Notes: a model not told the origin generated them from the letters alone. A stretch of DNA of 64,000 nucleotides from Nageia nagi (GCA_050084985.1 JBITNC010000001.1:2790001-2854000), one strand, 5' to 3'. Positions 46,439 to 56,775 are shown, counted from the stretch's first letter. Numbers and translations are program-made.

Positions 46439-47132
46439 TAAGCTTCACTCTAAGGTTTTGGTTTGGTAACTTGTGCAAACTTTTGGTTTTTCAATTGGAA
46501 AACTCTTAATTATTGGAGCTATGAATATGATATCATTCATCATCCAAAAAGTAATCTCAAGCATTTGGGAAGAGGATTTGGAAATTCATGATCTTGGGGA
46601 AAGCTAGAAATCAATCATTCCAAGCCTTTCTTCTCCTAGCAAACTTCAAATATACCCATCATACTTTCATGTATATTTCTTGTGTTATGTTTCTATAGTA
46701 ACTTAGTATTGATATATAATTTTGATTCTGATCTTCATCTTTAATCTTGTATTTATAGGATATAAAACATTGAGGGTTAAGGCATTTCATCAGGCAAATG
46801 CTGCAATATTTCTAGAAATGCTAGGATCAATGTGTTTCATCAGTGGATTGAATATTGAGCATTTAGGAGGAACATTTTGAGATCAATTTTGCAATGATAG
46901 GTAACAACATTTGGTATTCATCATTATCAGGTAAATCTAGTATTTTTTAACACCACCTTAATAAATTCATGTTATCTATATTGAGCTTGTATTTACTTGA
47001 AAGAATGGCTTGAGAAAACCTCCATAGTGTTTAAATCACATATTTTGTTTCAATTCTATGTATTGAGGAATTAGTCTAGCCTACACACAACTATATATAT
47101 TTGACTTTCGTTGATCTTAAAAGAGGTCATTT

Positions 47133-47650
47133 TTGTTCGAAACAATACTAATAATATTTTTATGTAAATATGTGCAACCATGGTATTTCTCTTCAATTTG
47201 GGCATATTATCAACACTTCAAAAATAAAAAGAATGATGACAATAGAATGAAATTTGACTATGGAGTGATGGTTAATTTTGAACAAACAAGTATTTCAAGT
47301 ACAAGAAATACAAACTTGATGCAAGGAACATTACAATATATTGTAAAAATCCAAAAATTATTCAATTAGATTATAGATCATTCTAGTGTGTAATATTTAA
47401 ATGTAAATGATTTGACACACTTGATATAAGAACAACCTTGCATTATAAACATAGTAAATATTTTACAATCGACTCCACACAATATTTATATAAAGAAAAA
47501 GAACCTTATATTTTACCATAGTATTGCAATTCAATAGTTTTCATCCTAGATGTTGAGGATGAGAAAATATGGTTTGTAATTAATTGTAATCCTAGAGGAA
47601 AACATATTATTCATCTTATTGATGAAGATGATAATGATATTTAAATGACT
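47133..47650 (+). pseudogene. CACTA transposase C-terminal (DUF4216-like) remnant
   Basis: From 47221 the reading NDDNRMKFDYGVMVNFEQTS, then STRNTNLMQGTLQYIVKIQK, IIQLDYRSF, CVIFKCK, DTLDIRT and, near 47480-47600, STQYLYKEKEPYILP, IVFILDVEDEKIWFVINCNP follows the order of DUF4216, the domain that ends many plant CACTA (En/Spm) transposase ORFs: NSGVMV, a YYG-like segment, then VFYVEDP-type motif. The first part is open to 47369; later parts change frame and carry stops. A CACTA terminus 1.1 kb downstream supports the call. Confidence 0.65.
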
Positions 47651-48690
47651 AATAAAGTGAAGTGGAAGCATTCAAAATTTTGATTTATATTTTTATGGAT
47701 GTTATGATGTATTTGATTGTATTTATAGATGTTACGATGTATTTGAATGTTATGATATTTTGATTTATGGATGTTATGACATATTTGAATGGAAACAACC
47801 ATTAGATGGATTTAAAAAAATGGATCTAAAAGGATGTATGTAGAGGCTTATTAATTAAATCGATTTACCATGAGGATAAATTCCCCATGTTGATCATCAA
47901 TAATTGATTAGATAAACTATACATGGTAAGATTCTATATTAAACTAGACCTTCACTACAAATACCATCAAATTCATTTAAGAAAAGTAGATACCATTAAA
48001 ATAGATTTTTCTTATAATAAATAAATTAAAATTTCTTATAATTAACAAAATTCCTTGTTAATATATGATTTGTGAATTTCTTTTGGGTATTTTCATTGCT
48101 AGAGTGAAAGGGCAAGCTATATATATTTGTTTCTTTTTTCTATTGCTTTCAAATATTTGAACAAGAAAATGGGCATCCAAAATATAGTACTTGAACTTGG
48201 ATTGAATGATGTATTACATAGTTTTCTTAGCCATCTTTAAAAAATACAAAATTCGTAGAATAACACAATACAATATCCGATAAACTACCACTCAAACTCT
48301 CCAAAATCGCATTTCTAAACCAATAAAAATAATCCCTAATATCTAATTCCTAAATCTTAATCTCTAATGCCTAATATAATAAATAATATAATACAAATTA
48401 ATATAAATAATCATATCCCCAAATATTTCCTATAAAAATTAGCCCTTTAAACCATTTTTTTCTAATTATTTATAATTTAATTGTTGTGCCAACAATTGAG
48501 TTGAATATAGTGTCATATGGAGACACCCTTTGAGTCATCATTTGTATCAAATTATGTCATTTATTGAGTCAACACTTGCATTAAATTGAGTTATCTATAG
48601 AGTTAGATAGAGAGTCATCATTATAATTAAAATGTATATCAAAATATCCCTAAAATTATAAAAATTGGTATTTAACATGCTCTTATATTA
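47651..48690 (+). other. 3' non-coding part of the CACTA element
   Basis: AT-rich with no coding signal. It includes 47690-47790, where GATGTTATGATGTATTTGA-like phrases repeat three times, and 48500-48620, where GAGTCAT/GAGTTA phrases recur; the latter are possible decayed subterminal repeats. Confidence 0.4.
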
Positions 48691-48691
48691 T

Positions 48692-48728
48692 TGCATTGGG
48701 AGGCACTTAAAAAACCTCCTAATGCATA
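48692..48728. repeat. Subterminal inverted repeat of CACTA element
   Basis: TGCATTGGGAGG and CCTCCTAATGCA form a 12-bp stem with one mismatch around an A-rich loop. CACTA elements carry short subterminal motifs in both orientations to which transposase binds. Confidence 0.5.
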
Positions 48729-48740
48729 CCTTGACTCAAA

Positions 48741-48760
48741 TCACCCTTTTTCTAGTAGTG
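48741..48760 (-). mobile_element. CACTA transposon 3' terminus
   Basis: Read on the minus strand from 48760 the sequence is CACTACTAGAAAAAGGGTGA, the classic CACTA terminal inverted repeat. It lies 1.1 kb downstream of the DUF4216-like remnant in the expected orientation. The other terminus was not found in the window, so the element is truncated or interrupted. The three bases beyond (GGA) would be one target-duplication copy. Confidence 0.75.
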
Positions 48761-48917
48761 GGAAAGCTAGTGCAAAGAAGTAGACTAAACAAACAGTGAC
48801 ATGGAGGAAGTTCTTAGTTGATCAAAAGAGCATTACAATTTGAAGAAAGGGATGTACCATGCTTGGTAGAGCTACTATTGAGGTTATATTACCAATTATG
48901 TATAATGTAGCATTGCC

Positions 48918-48997
48918 CAAGGATGGTGGTGGCGAATACGATTAATGGGATTCCAATATTTCAAGGATGGTGGTGGAAAATATGATCGATGGTTTCC
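48918..48997. repeat. 44-bp direct duplication
   Basis: CAAGGATGGTGGTGG starts at 48918 and again at 48962. Both copies continue with a related AATAYGAT...GGNTTCC segment. Confidence 0.7.
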
Positions 48998-49400
48998 TAA
49001 TTTTTTAGCTAGGTATAGATGAATTTCAAAACATTCCATTTTTTGGTACTGAAAAAGGATGTTATTAAGATGGTACAACTATCCCACCATGTTTTAAATG
49101 CCACTATATGTGGGTAAATTATAGCTGCTTTTTTATTATGTTTCTTTTGAACTTTATGAGTGAGAATTTCTAATCTATGGATGATAACCATAGGCAATTT
49201 AATATTGTATTTAAATCCCTAGTATTTTCAACTCTTCTTTAGTGAAAATATTTAGGTTAGCATTTGCTTTTCTAGCTTAAATTTGAGGGGAGGATGGCTC
49301 CCTCAAAAAAACTTTATGTAGAATTTTATGTGCATTTTAAAAATTATAAGATGATGTAAAAGATTATAGGATCCTTTCAAACTATCTATTTTTTCTATCC

Positions 49401-49538
49401 ATATATATATAGATATATACATATACATGCATATACATGAATATACATATATATGCATATACATGAATATACATGCATATACATATATATCGATATACAT
49501 GCATATACATGTGTGTGTGTCTATATATATATATATAA
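49401..49538. repeat. TATACA-type compound microsatellite
   Basis: Alternating ATATACAT, GCATATACATGA and TA/TG runs. A minus-strand open frame at 49303-49548 (Tyr/Ile/Cys-rich) is only a product of this repeat. The flanks 49001-49400 and 49539-49802 hold no recognisable gene. Confidence 0.85.
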
Positions 49539-50201
49539 TCAAAATCATGGATTAAATAATAAGATATGTAAATATATAGATAACTTGTTGAAATAATCCA
49601 TAACTAGTTATAGATACCAAAAACATACAGCTTTACCTTAATTTTAGATTGTTGGCGATCATATCCAATCACTAACAATTATATCATAATTGTTGATGAT
49701 TATTTAGATTATTGATGATCCAAAACTTTCTAAATCAAAAAAATAGAAAGGTTGTCGGGTTTCTCCTTATTATCTTAACAACCTAGTTCATACTTAGTTG
49801 CAAATCATGTAATGTCCCCAAATTTGTAAAACGTCCACTTTCTCTCCTCTTGGAGTGTGACATTCATGGCAAAGGAGGAGAAACCAAAAATAAATTAATT
49901 TAGGAGTATTTTATTAATATTTTGCATTTATTTCTGTAACCAAGGCTAAAGAGACCCTTGAGGCACTCACCCTTGGATTTTATTTAATTAATCTAGCTCA
50001 ATTATTTGTAATTAATGCAATATTAGTCTCTCATAACGGGACATTGCATTTATGAGTCATTGATCTTGTAATTTGGCATCTCTAGGCAACCATTGTGGGA
50101 TGTTGGGCTTCCTAGGTCCCTAGATGATTAAATTTTTCATCCCAAGACACCAAAAGAGGGACGTTGCACTTTGGGTGATTCCAAGGTATGAGAGATCTTG
50201 T

Positions 50202-50210
50202 TATAAAAGG
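50202..50210 (+). promoter_or_regulatory. TATA box in element E LTR
   Basis: TTATAAAAGG within the LTR, conserved in the 3' LTR at about 53297. It lies some 700 bp before the LTR end. Confidence 0.5.
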
Positions 50211-50357
50211 AGATGGGATGCATCATTTGGGGTTGCTTTAAGATCATTAGAGTTTATCTCTTTCTAGGGGTTAGAAACTAGTGGAGTTGCAGCTTTCCAG
50301 CTAGCTTAGTGGGAGAGCTCGAGCTAGTGTGGAGGAGTTCTTACCTAAGCTAGGACA

Positions 50358-50450
50358 GTAGCTCAAGCCAGTGAGGTGGAGTTGCTAGAGTAGCTCGAGC
50401 CAGTGAGGTGGAGTTGCTAGAGTAGTTCGAGCCAGTGTGGTGGAACTATT
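50358..50450 (+). repeat. 32-bp tandem repeat in E 5' LTR
   Basis: Three units (50358-50389, 50390-50421, 50422-50450) of GTAGCTCGAGCCAGTGAGGT plus 12 more bases. A related weaker unit precedes at about 50315. The same array stands in the 3' LTR at 53453-53545. Downstream, GATCCAGATCCAGC- and ATCAGTGTGAGGAGGC-type phrases are also duplicated. Confidence 0.85.
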
Positions 50451-50911
50451 CCATCCCTGATCCAGATCCAGCTAGTGGGGTAGATCCAGATCCAACCAGT
50501 GCAGCCATATTCTAGATCCAGATCTAACCTACCAAATCAGTGTGAGGAGGCATGTCCTAGATCTAGACTAGCCAAATCAATGTGAGGAGGCTCGTCCAGC
50601 ATTAGGGAGAAGAGGTTGAAGAACTTGCAGGGCCAGATCATCCAAATCTACCTTGTGAGGGAAAACATCCCCCTTCTTAAGCATTTGGGTATTTTTCCTT
50701 GAGTATTGTACTTGTCCATTTGGGACATCCCAGCTCTTGAAGAATAAAATTCATTTTTGGCTCTATTTCTTGTTCAATTTGCAGATCTGATTTGAATTGA
50801 GTTAGTTAGAAAAATATAAAAATATATATAAATTCTTAAGTAGTGATATTTCAACTTGGAATATTACACTTTAACAAAAATCACATTTTGGGAGTTTTGG
50901 GGATATTACAG

Positions 50912-50923
50912 TGGTATCAGAGC
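50912..50923 (+). promoter_or_regulatory. tRNA-Met primer-binding site of element E
   Basis: TGGTATCAGAGC, a perfect match to the initiator tRNA-Met complement, one base after the LTR. Confidence 0.95.
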
Positions 50924-50951
50924 TAGTTTTCCTGCCAATCTATATTAGCTC

Positions 50952-52160
50952 ATGCCACCTAAGATCCATAATTACTACTTGAGAGGAAGAAGTGATATTG
51001 ATGACCAACCAAGCTTGGAAGAGAGAGACGTAACAGATCTGGAGGGATCTGAAGAGTGGGAGGAAGTCAGACAAGGGAACATGGTCGATTCTAACATAGC
51101 CATCCTGGATGCATTAAGGAAGATGATAGAGTAATTGCAAATACTCACATCCCAAAGAGGGAACCAGAATCCACCACCCAGCTGGGAGAATAGAAATGGC
51201 CAAGGAGAGAGCTCATCTAGGGCTAGATCTCATTACCGAAAGTCTGTACCCATTCCACCTAAGCCTCTTTTTAGAAAAGAGGAAGATCTGAAGGAGATCT
51301 ATCAGAGACATCGGGAGAGGCTTGACCAATTGTTCAATGAGTACATGGCCAAACCAGTAGAGTACAGAAACATCATATCTTTCCAAGAATTTTGTGGACA
51401 ATTGGAGGGAGGACAAGGAGGATGCCCACCTATCTTTAAGGAGCCATTGCAAAAGATCCAATTGGAGAAATTTGATGGAGGTGCAGGGATCTCAGTAAGA
51501 GGATGGATTCACTAGCTCCAAATGTACCTATCTTTCAATTCCATGGCAGAAGATGAGGCCATACATTTTGCCACACTCTCCCTGAAGGGATGAGCCTATG
51601 AGTGGTGGCACCATGGATTGAAAATGTTGGGGCATGACTAGATCTCAACTTTTGATGAATTTTACCAAAGGTTGCTGGAACGTTTTGAAAAGAAGACTGA
51701 AGAAAGTTACTTCCATGAGCTCACTAAGATACAATAGAAAGGTACAGTTGAAGAATATGTAGATGAGTTTATGAATGTTTCTATTATGGTTTCAGATCTA
51801 TCAGAAGCTAGAAGGATGGCTATGTTCATGGAGGGTTTGAATGAAAATATCAGAGCATCTGTCAAAGCATTTGAGCCAAATGATCTTGATGAGGTAATCA
51901 AAAGGGTTGTAGCACTTAAATCAACCAGTCTAATCTGAGGAAAGAGAAATCAAGGAAGGACATAGCCACCCAAGCAATAAATTATGCCAGCAAGTAAAAT
52001 AAATGGGAGCCAAGGAAGGCTCACGTCTCCATCAAGGAGAAATGCATGGCCATTGGAGCAGACATAGAGGGATCGAGAGATCTCACATTCTGAAATGAGA
52101 AGAAGGAAAATGTGCTTTATCTACAGAGGATCATGGGAGCCAGGCCATCGCTGCAATGGG
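50952..52160 (+). pseudogene. Element E gag, nine in-frame stops
   Basis: The start is the first ATG after the PBS (MPPKIHNYYLRGRSDIDDQP). One uninterrupted frame, without frameshift, runs into the protease. The capsid-type retrotransposon gag domain is at about 51440-51910: LEKFDGGAGISVRGWIH, AYEWWHHGLKMLGHD, FDEFYQRLLERFEKKTEES, GTVEEYVDEFMNVSIMVSDL and MFMEGLNENIRASVKAFEP. A knuckle at about 52113-52154 reads CFIYRGSWEPGHRC, with the second Cys changed to Tyr. In-frame stops are at 51132, 51513, 51591, 51639, 51735, 51936, 51963, 51978 and 52065. Confidence 0.88.
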
Positions 52161-52667
52161 AAGGTGCAGCTCAGTTATGTAGAGGTAGTGGATATGGAGG
52201 AACCTGAATCAGATCTGTGGAGCATTTCAAAATTTGTGGAAGCGTTTTCCACTCACGACACCTTGGCCACCATTAGTGGAGCACCCCATTGCCCCACATT
52301 GTGCATTCAGGGAAGAGCTCTAGGAGAAGAAGTGACTATTCTTATCGATGGAGGGGCATCTCATAACTTCATTGATGCTTTGTTTGCTACTGATAAAGGA
52401 GTAAGGATGGATTTTTTTGAAGGATTCAATGTGGCCAATGCTAACAGCCAGATCTCATTTTGTAATAAGGTGATTAGACAACTTCCAGTTGAGATCAATA
52501 ATTACTCCATGAGAAGTGATTTCTATGTATATCCCATGGGAGGGACCTTGCACATGGTCTTTGGAATTCAATGGCTGAAAACTTTGGGGGAGATTAGGAT
52601 AAATTATGACACCTTGGAAATGAAGTTCCTGGCAAATGGAAAGGAGGTCATCATGAGAGGATTGTAG
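52161..52667 (+). pseudogene. Element E aspartic protease
   Basis: It continues the gag frame. LGEEVTILIDGGASHNFIDA carries the retropepsin site (DGG in place of the usual DSG, position about 52347-52355), followed by LPVEINNYSMRSDFYVYPMG, the conserved hydrophobic GIQWLKTLGEIRINYD (normally LGMQWLRTLGPI) and LEMKFLANGKEVIMRGL before a stop at 52665. This is the order of plant gypsy retropepsins. In the usual gypsy element RT would follow within about 150 codons. Confidence 0.87.
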
Positions 52668-53022
52668 GGCAACAATAGGGCCACTTCACAAGCCCATCGA
52701 TTGGAATTAATAGAAGATCCAAAGTAGCAACATTAAATCATTCCTCACATCCCAAATAGAACTACCATGCAAGACATCACCCAGTCCCAAGGTAACACAC
52801 CCACATTTGCTCAGCCACTAATGAATTGGTTAAGAGTGTTCTTTTTCTAGATAATAAGTTGGAGGTTGATTGAAGATTGGAAACAAGTGATAATACTTGC
52901 TGGTCAGATTTACTTCTCTTTGGCATATATGTCCCTGTTACAAGTATATTACTGTAAAATTTTTTGGGATAAATTGTCCATCATCTTGCTTAAAATGAGA
53001 AATAGAGGGATTGGAGATTTGG
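52668..53022 (+). other. Element E segment between protease and 3' LTR
   Basis: The same frame continues with a few stops (52725, 52734) to about 52840, giving SQAHRLELIEDPK and NRTTMQDITQSQGNTPTFAQ, so it may be the linker that precedes RT in complete relatives. No RT motif follows. The end, AAATAGAGGGATTGGAGATT, is purine-rich and may serve as polypurine tract. Confidence 0.5.
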
Positions 53023-54005
53023 TATTTCTGTAACCAAGGCTAAAGAGACCCTTGAGGCACTCACCCTTGGATTTTATTTAATTAATTTGGCTCAATTATT
53101 TGTAATTAATGCAATATTAGTCTCTTATAATGGCACATTGCATTTATGAGCCATTGATCTTGTAATTTGGCATCTCTAGACAACCATTGTGGGACGTTGG
53201 GCTTCCTAGGTCCCTAGATGATTTAATTTGTCATCCCAAGACACCAGAAGAGGGTTGTTGCACTTTAGGTGATTCCAAGGTATGAGAGATCTTGTTATAA
53301 AAGGAGATGGGATGCATCATTTGGGGGATGCTTGAAGATCATTAGAGTTTATCTCTTTCTGGGGGTTAGCAGCTAGTGGAGTTGTAGCTTTCTAGCTAGC
53401 TTAGTGGAAGAGCTCAAGCCAATGTGGAGGATTTTTTACCTAAGCTAGGATAGTAGCTCGAGCCAGTGAGGTGGAGTTGCTAGAGTAGCTCGAGCCAACG
53501 AGGTGGAGTTACTGGAATAGTTCGAGCTAGTATGGTGGAACTATTCCATCCCTGATCCAGATCCAGCTAGTGGGGTAGATCCAGATCCAGCCAGTGTGGC
53601 CATATTCCAGATCCAAATCTATCCTACCAAATTAGTGTGAGGAGGCATGTCCCAGATCCAGACCAACTGAATCAGTGTGAGGAGGCTTGTCCAGCATTAG
53701 GGAGAAGAGGTTGAAGAACTTGCAGGGCCAGATCATCCAAATCTACCTTGTGAGGGAAAACATCCCCCTTCTTGAGCATTTGGGTATTTTTCCTTAAGTA
53801 TTGTACTTGTCCATTTGGGATGTCCCAGCTCTTGAAGAATAAAATTCATTTCTGGCTCTATTTCTTGTTCAATTTGTAGATCTGATTTGAATTGAGCTAG
53901 TTAGAAAAATATAAAAATATATATAAATTCCTAAGTAGTGATATTTCAACTTGGAATATTACACTTTAACAAAAATCACATTTTGTGAGTTTTGGGGATA
54001 TTACA
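53023..54005 (+). repeat. 3' LTR of element E, first 121 bp missing
   Basis: 983 bp aligning from TATTTCTGTAACCAAGGC (49929 in the 5' LTR) to GGGGATATTACA. The two LTRs are close, with scattered substitutions. It is followed by AATCA, matching the base run before the 5' LTR. Confidence 0.92.
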
Positions 54006-54010
54006 AATCA

Positions 54011-55507
54011 AAACTGATAAAATCCTTTAACAAGTCTAAGAGTTCATAAAAGCAAATTTTCAATCCACATTCTAACCTAACCCTAATCTTATGATACTTT
54101 CCTAACCCTAGTAACATCATCCAACAATCTATAAAAAGGGAGCGATTTGACTAATTTGGATCCTATTTTAAATGCAATATAATGCTACCAAAATTAAGAG
54201 AGCTTTTTTAGAGTAATGTTATGTTGTCAAATTTCCTTTTGAATACTTTTGATGTGATCTCATATTGCAAGGAATCTTGAATAATCTTCTATCCAAGTTC
54301 ATTACGTGAAATTTCTTTTATCTTATTGTGCTTTTGTTTAACAAAAGATATAGATTTTTTATTTTTATATGTAATGTGTTATTTATATATGTTGTGATAT
54401 ATTAGATTAAGGCAAAATTTATTTATATTATTTTATGAAATTAAAAAATAAAAAAAAATGGATGGGTATGTTTAATGTTTTTATCTTCTAGCATGTGTGC
54501 ATATTTATGTGTTTGACTTTACATATTACGAAAAGAATGAAGATTGTTGAATGTAGCATACAAATGGATAATTGAAAGAGAGAAAGGATTATTTATACCA
54601 TATTGAATTGATATTTCAAAAAGACCTAACATATCCTCGACAAGACCCCCGTACCTTAGTAAAAGAAATATCAAAGTTATAATATAAAGATTAAAATTGA
54701 GTTCATATGGATGTGCAATGATTTTTGTGTGTTTATTGAGTTATTAGACTATACTTGCAAATTGCATTTTATTGTATGATATATTTATTGGATGTTAAGT
54801 TATACTTAACATCGATCATATGTTTCTTAGCACTTCATATTTCTTAATATTATGGTTAGTGCTTAAGACTCATTTATTGATATTGTAATGGTATGGATTG
54901 ATCCACTAATGAAACCCTATTGAAGGTAATAATTTCATTTGGATCATGATATTCCTTTCTAAGGTTATATATATTACTTGGTTATTATTGTAAACATAGA
55001 CCTATGTGTATAAGAAAAAGTTCCTTATATTAATAGATTACGGAGAACATCTCATTATGATATTATTCTCTTTAGTTATTATTATGATTATTTAGGCTTA
55101 AACTATCGTACCTAATTCTTGCATATTATTTCTTCTTCCATTATATGCATTTTATTTTACTTTATTTTTTCTTTATATGGAATTCTCTTAAGATTTATCT
55201 CTTTGTCAATACCATACAATTCATCATTATTATAATATAAACAACCCTAAAAAGTTTTCATATTTCTATGTTAACATTATTATTGATGATGTTAAGGAAT
55301 TATTTTTCTATCAAATTAAAGTGATTTTTTCTACATTATTAATATTTTATAATAATTTTATATTTTTATCTTTATATATTCCTTACATATATGAAATACG
55401 CAATCAATAATTTTTAATCGTTATAATTATTTGATAATAGTATTCTATAAATTGAATACCATTACAAAACCTCTCTTTCCAATTTTTAAAAAATCCTCCA
55501 AATAAAT
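54011..55507. other. AT-rich interval, nothing recognised
   Basis: No open frame of note, no repeat or RNA gene visible. Confidence 0.5.
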
Positions 55508-55608
55508 AAACTAGCTTTGATATAACCCCTTATATATCAAAAAACGTCGAGAGATATGATATCTCTCGACGTTTTTTGATATATAAGGGGTTATATCAAA
55601 GCTAGTTT
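55508..55608. repeat. Perfect 101-bp palindrome
   Basis: Arms 55508-55557 and 55559-55608 (50 nt each) are exact reverse complements around a single central base at 55558. The centre reads CGAGAGATATGATATCTCTCG and the outer ends AAACTAGC...GCTAGTTT. No matching short target duplication flanks it. Transcribed, it would fold into a 50-bp hairpin. Confidence 0.97.
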
Positions 55609-56389
55609 TTATTATACCTATAATATTTTTTTCTTATACCATAAAATTATAATATTATGATAGAACGCATACACAACAGTTTTCGGCAAGAGGTTTACCG
55701 AGCCCAGCAAAAAACTATGGCAATAATGTGGATTCACTACATGTAATGACAACCATATAAAATAATGTTATGGATGACTGTATTGACTCTGTTAAAGTAT
55801 AAATATCAATCTACTTATTCAAATATCAAAGTAGAAGTGCATTGGCACTGCGTGGTGGAGATGCATGGCAAATTGAAAACCACGAAATGTGATGGAAACA
55901 ACATAAACTAAATTAATTTGGTATAATGGGGATTTTATGATCTTGTGTTGATTTTATTGAATAACTTTCTAATGAAAAGAAGGCATCAACAACGAATATG
56001 TTAGATGAAGACATGTAAAACTTTATGAATTCAGAGCATTTTTTGATAAAGTTTTATACGAACAACAAGATAAGAAGCGCAAAAGAATTCAGAGTATAAA
56101 TTGTATGTAAAATAAGAAATAAGAAATATTACAGTAAAAATATATTTACAATAGCAGAGAATTAACTTACAATAAAATTAAAGTTCTCTTCTGTTTTTAC
56201 AATCTTTTGTTCCAACTTTGCTTATTCGAATTCACTGCATCTCTCGATTGATTTAGGGAATGAATTTTTATGATGTTTGATATTCTTCCTTCCATTTATA
56301 TAATAATTTTTGAAAAGATGTGTCTTTTAATATTTAAGTCGGCTATATAATTTTAATTTTACAAAAATTATTTTTCCGTCAATTGTTTA
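55609..56389. other. Unrecognised interval beside the palindrome
   Basis: Lower AT content than its surroundings and more CpG (for example TTTTCGGCAAGAGG, GCACTGCGTGG). No open frame or motif supports a gene. Confidence 0.4.
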
Positions 56390-56775
56390 ACGGACGGACT
56401 CACATGCGACATTTTGCTCCCCCACTCCATCCCCATGCTGCAGCTGTAGAAACGCCTCTCAGCATAATAACTTATTGTAAAAAATTATTTAAGGTAAAAA
56501 TTACTACATAAAATGTAATTAAATGACTTTCAACATGTAAATAATATGTGCATATTATAAAACGTGTAATTTCTAGAGCCCATCGACAGTCTAGATGCAT
56601 TCTCGTCCAAAGGATTCCATCAGAGCCGTCGACTCTCTTGAAAAGACCCGCTGAAGTTGAGTCCACCGTTAACGTGACACGTCATCATTTGTGTCGAAGC
56701 TTCTGGGCCACAAGCATGCTGAACCTCACGTTTGGACAGTGCGAGTCATACACGTGGCAACGAATAAAGATATAA
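56390..56775. promoter_or_regulatory. CpG-retaining, ACGT-rich promoter-like patch
   Basis: CpGs are frequent here though rare elsewhere in the window. Four ACGT cores lie within 85 bp: 56672-56675, 56679-56682, 56728-56731 and the G-box CACGTG at 56751-56756 (in ACACGTGGC, an ABRE-type site). These are binding cores for plant bZIP and bHLH factors. No convincing gene starts on either side: the frames 56548-56775 (plus) and 56472-56666 (minus) show no motif. It could be the promoter or first exon of a non-coding or lost gene. Confidence 0.35.

Larger units (their letters stand above)
45369..46919 (+). repeat. Candidate Ty3/gypsy LTR
   Basis: It begins TGTAGATACCTAAATCTAGC directly after a GGGGCGAAA purine tract, a common start for plant gypsy LTRs. 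About 1.06 kb in lies CTATATAAGTAAGC (TATA box), followed by sequence as expected for an R-U5 region. The 3' end is uncertain; ACA followed by TTTGGTATTCA (about 46917-46930) could be LTR end plus a drifted PBS. No partner LTR was found. Confidence 0.45.
49808..50910 (+). repeat. 5' LTR of element E
   Basis: 1103 bp, TGTAATGTCCCC to GGGGATATTACA. Contains a 32-bp tandem repeat (50358-50450). The sequence TTGTTATAAAAGGAGATGGG at about 50200 is a likely TATA region (TATAAAAGG). Confidence 0.93.
49808..54005 (+). mobile_element. Gypsy-like gag-protease-only LTR element E
   Basis: 4198 bp with a 5' LTR, perfect PBS, one gag-protease frame, a short unique 3' segment and a 3' LTR. It is flanked by a perfect AATCA target duplication (49803-49807 and 54006-54010). 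LTR ends form a TGTAATGTCCCC / GGGGATATTACA inverted repeat. There is no RT, RNase H or integrase, so it would need proteins supplied in trans. The Gag and retropepsin resemble Ty3/gypsy. The 3' LTR lacks the first 121 bp of the 5' LTR. Confidence 0.92.

Noticed and set aside
49303-49548. An 81-codon Tyr/Ile/Cys-rich minus frame.
   Set aside because: It is a translation of the TATACA microsatellite.
55508-55608. Palindrome as a rho-independent terminator or MITE.
   Set aside because: This is eukaryotic DNA, so a bacterial terminator makes no sense; a MITE should show a target duplication and none is present.
56548-56775. A 75-codon plus frame in the CpG-retaining patch as a possible small gene.
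   Set aside because: No motif, and it overlaps the ACGT promoter-like sites; no supporting start context or downstream exon is visible.
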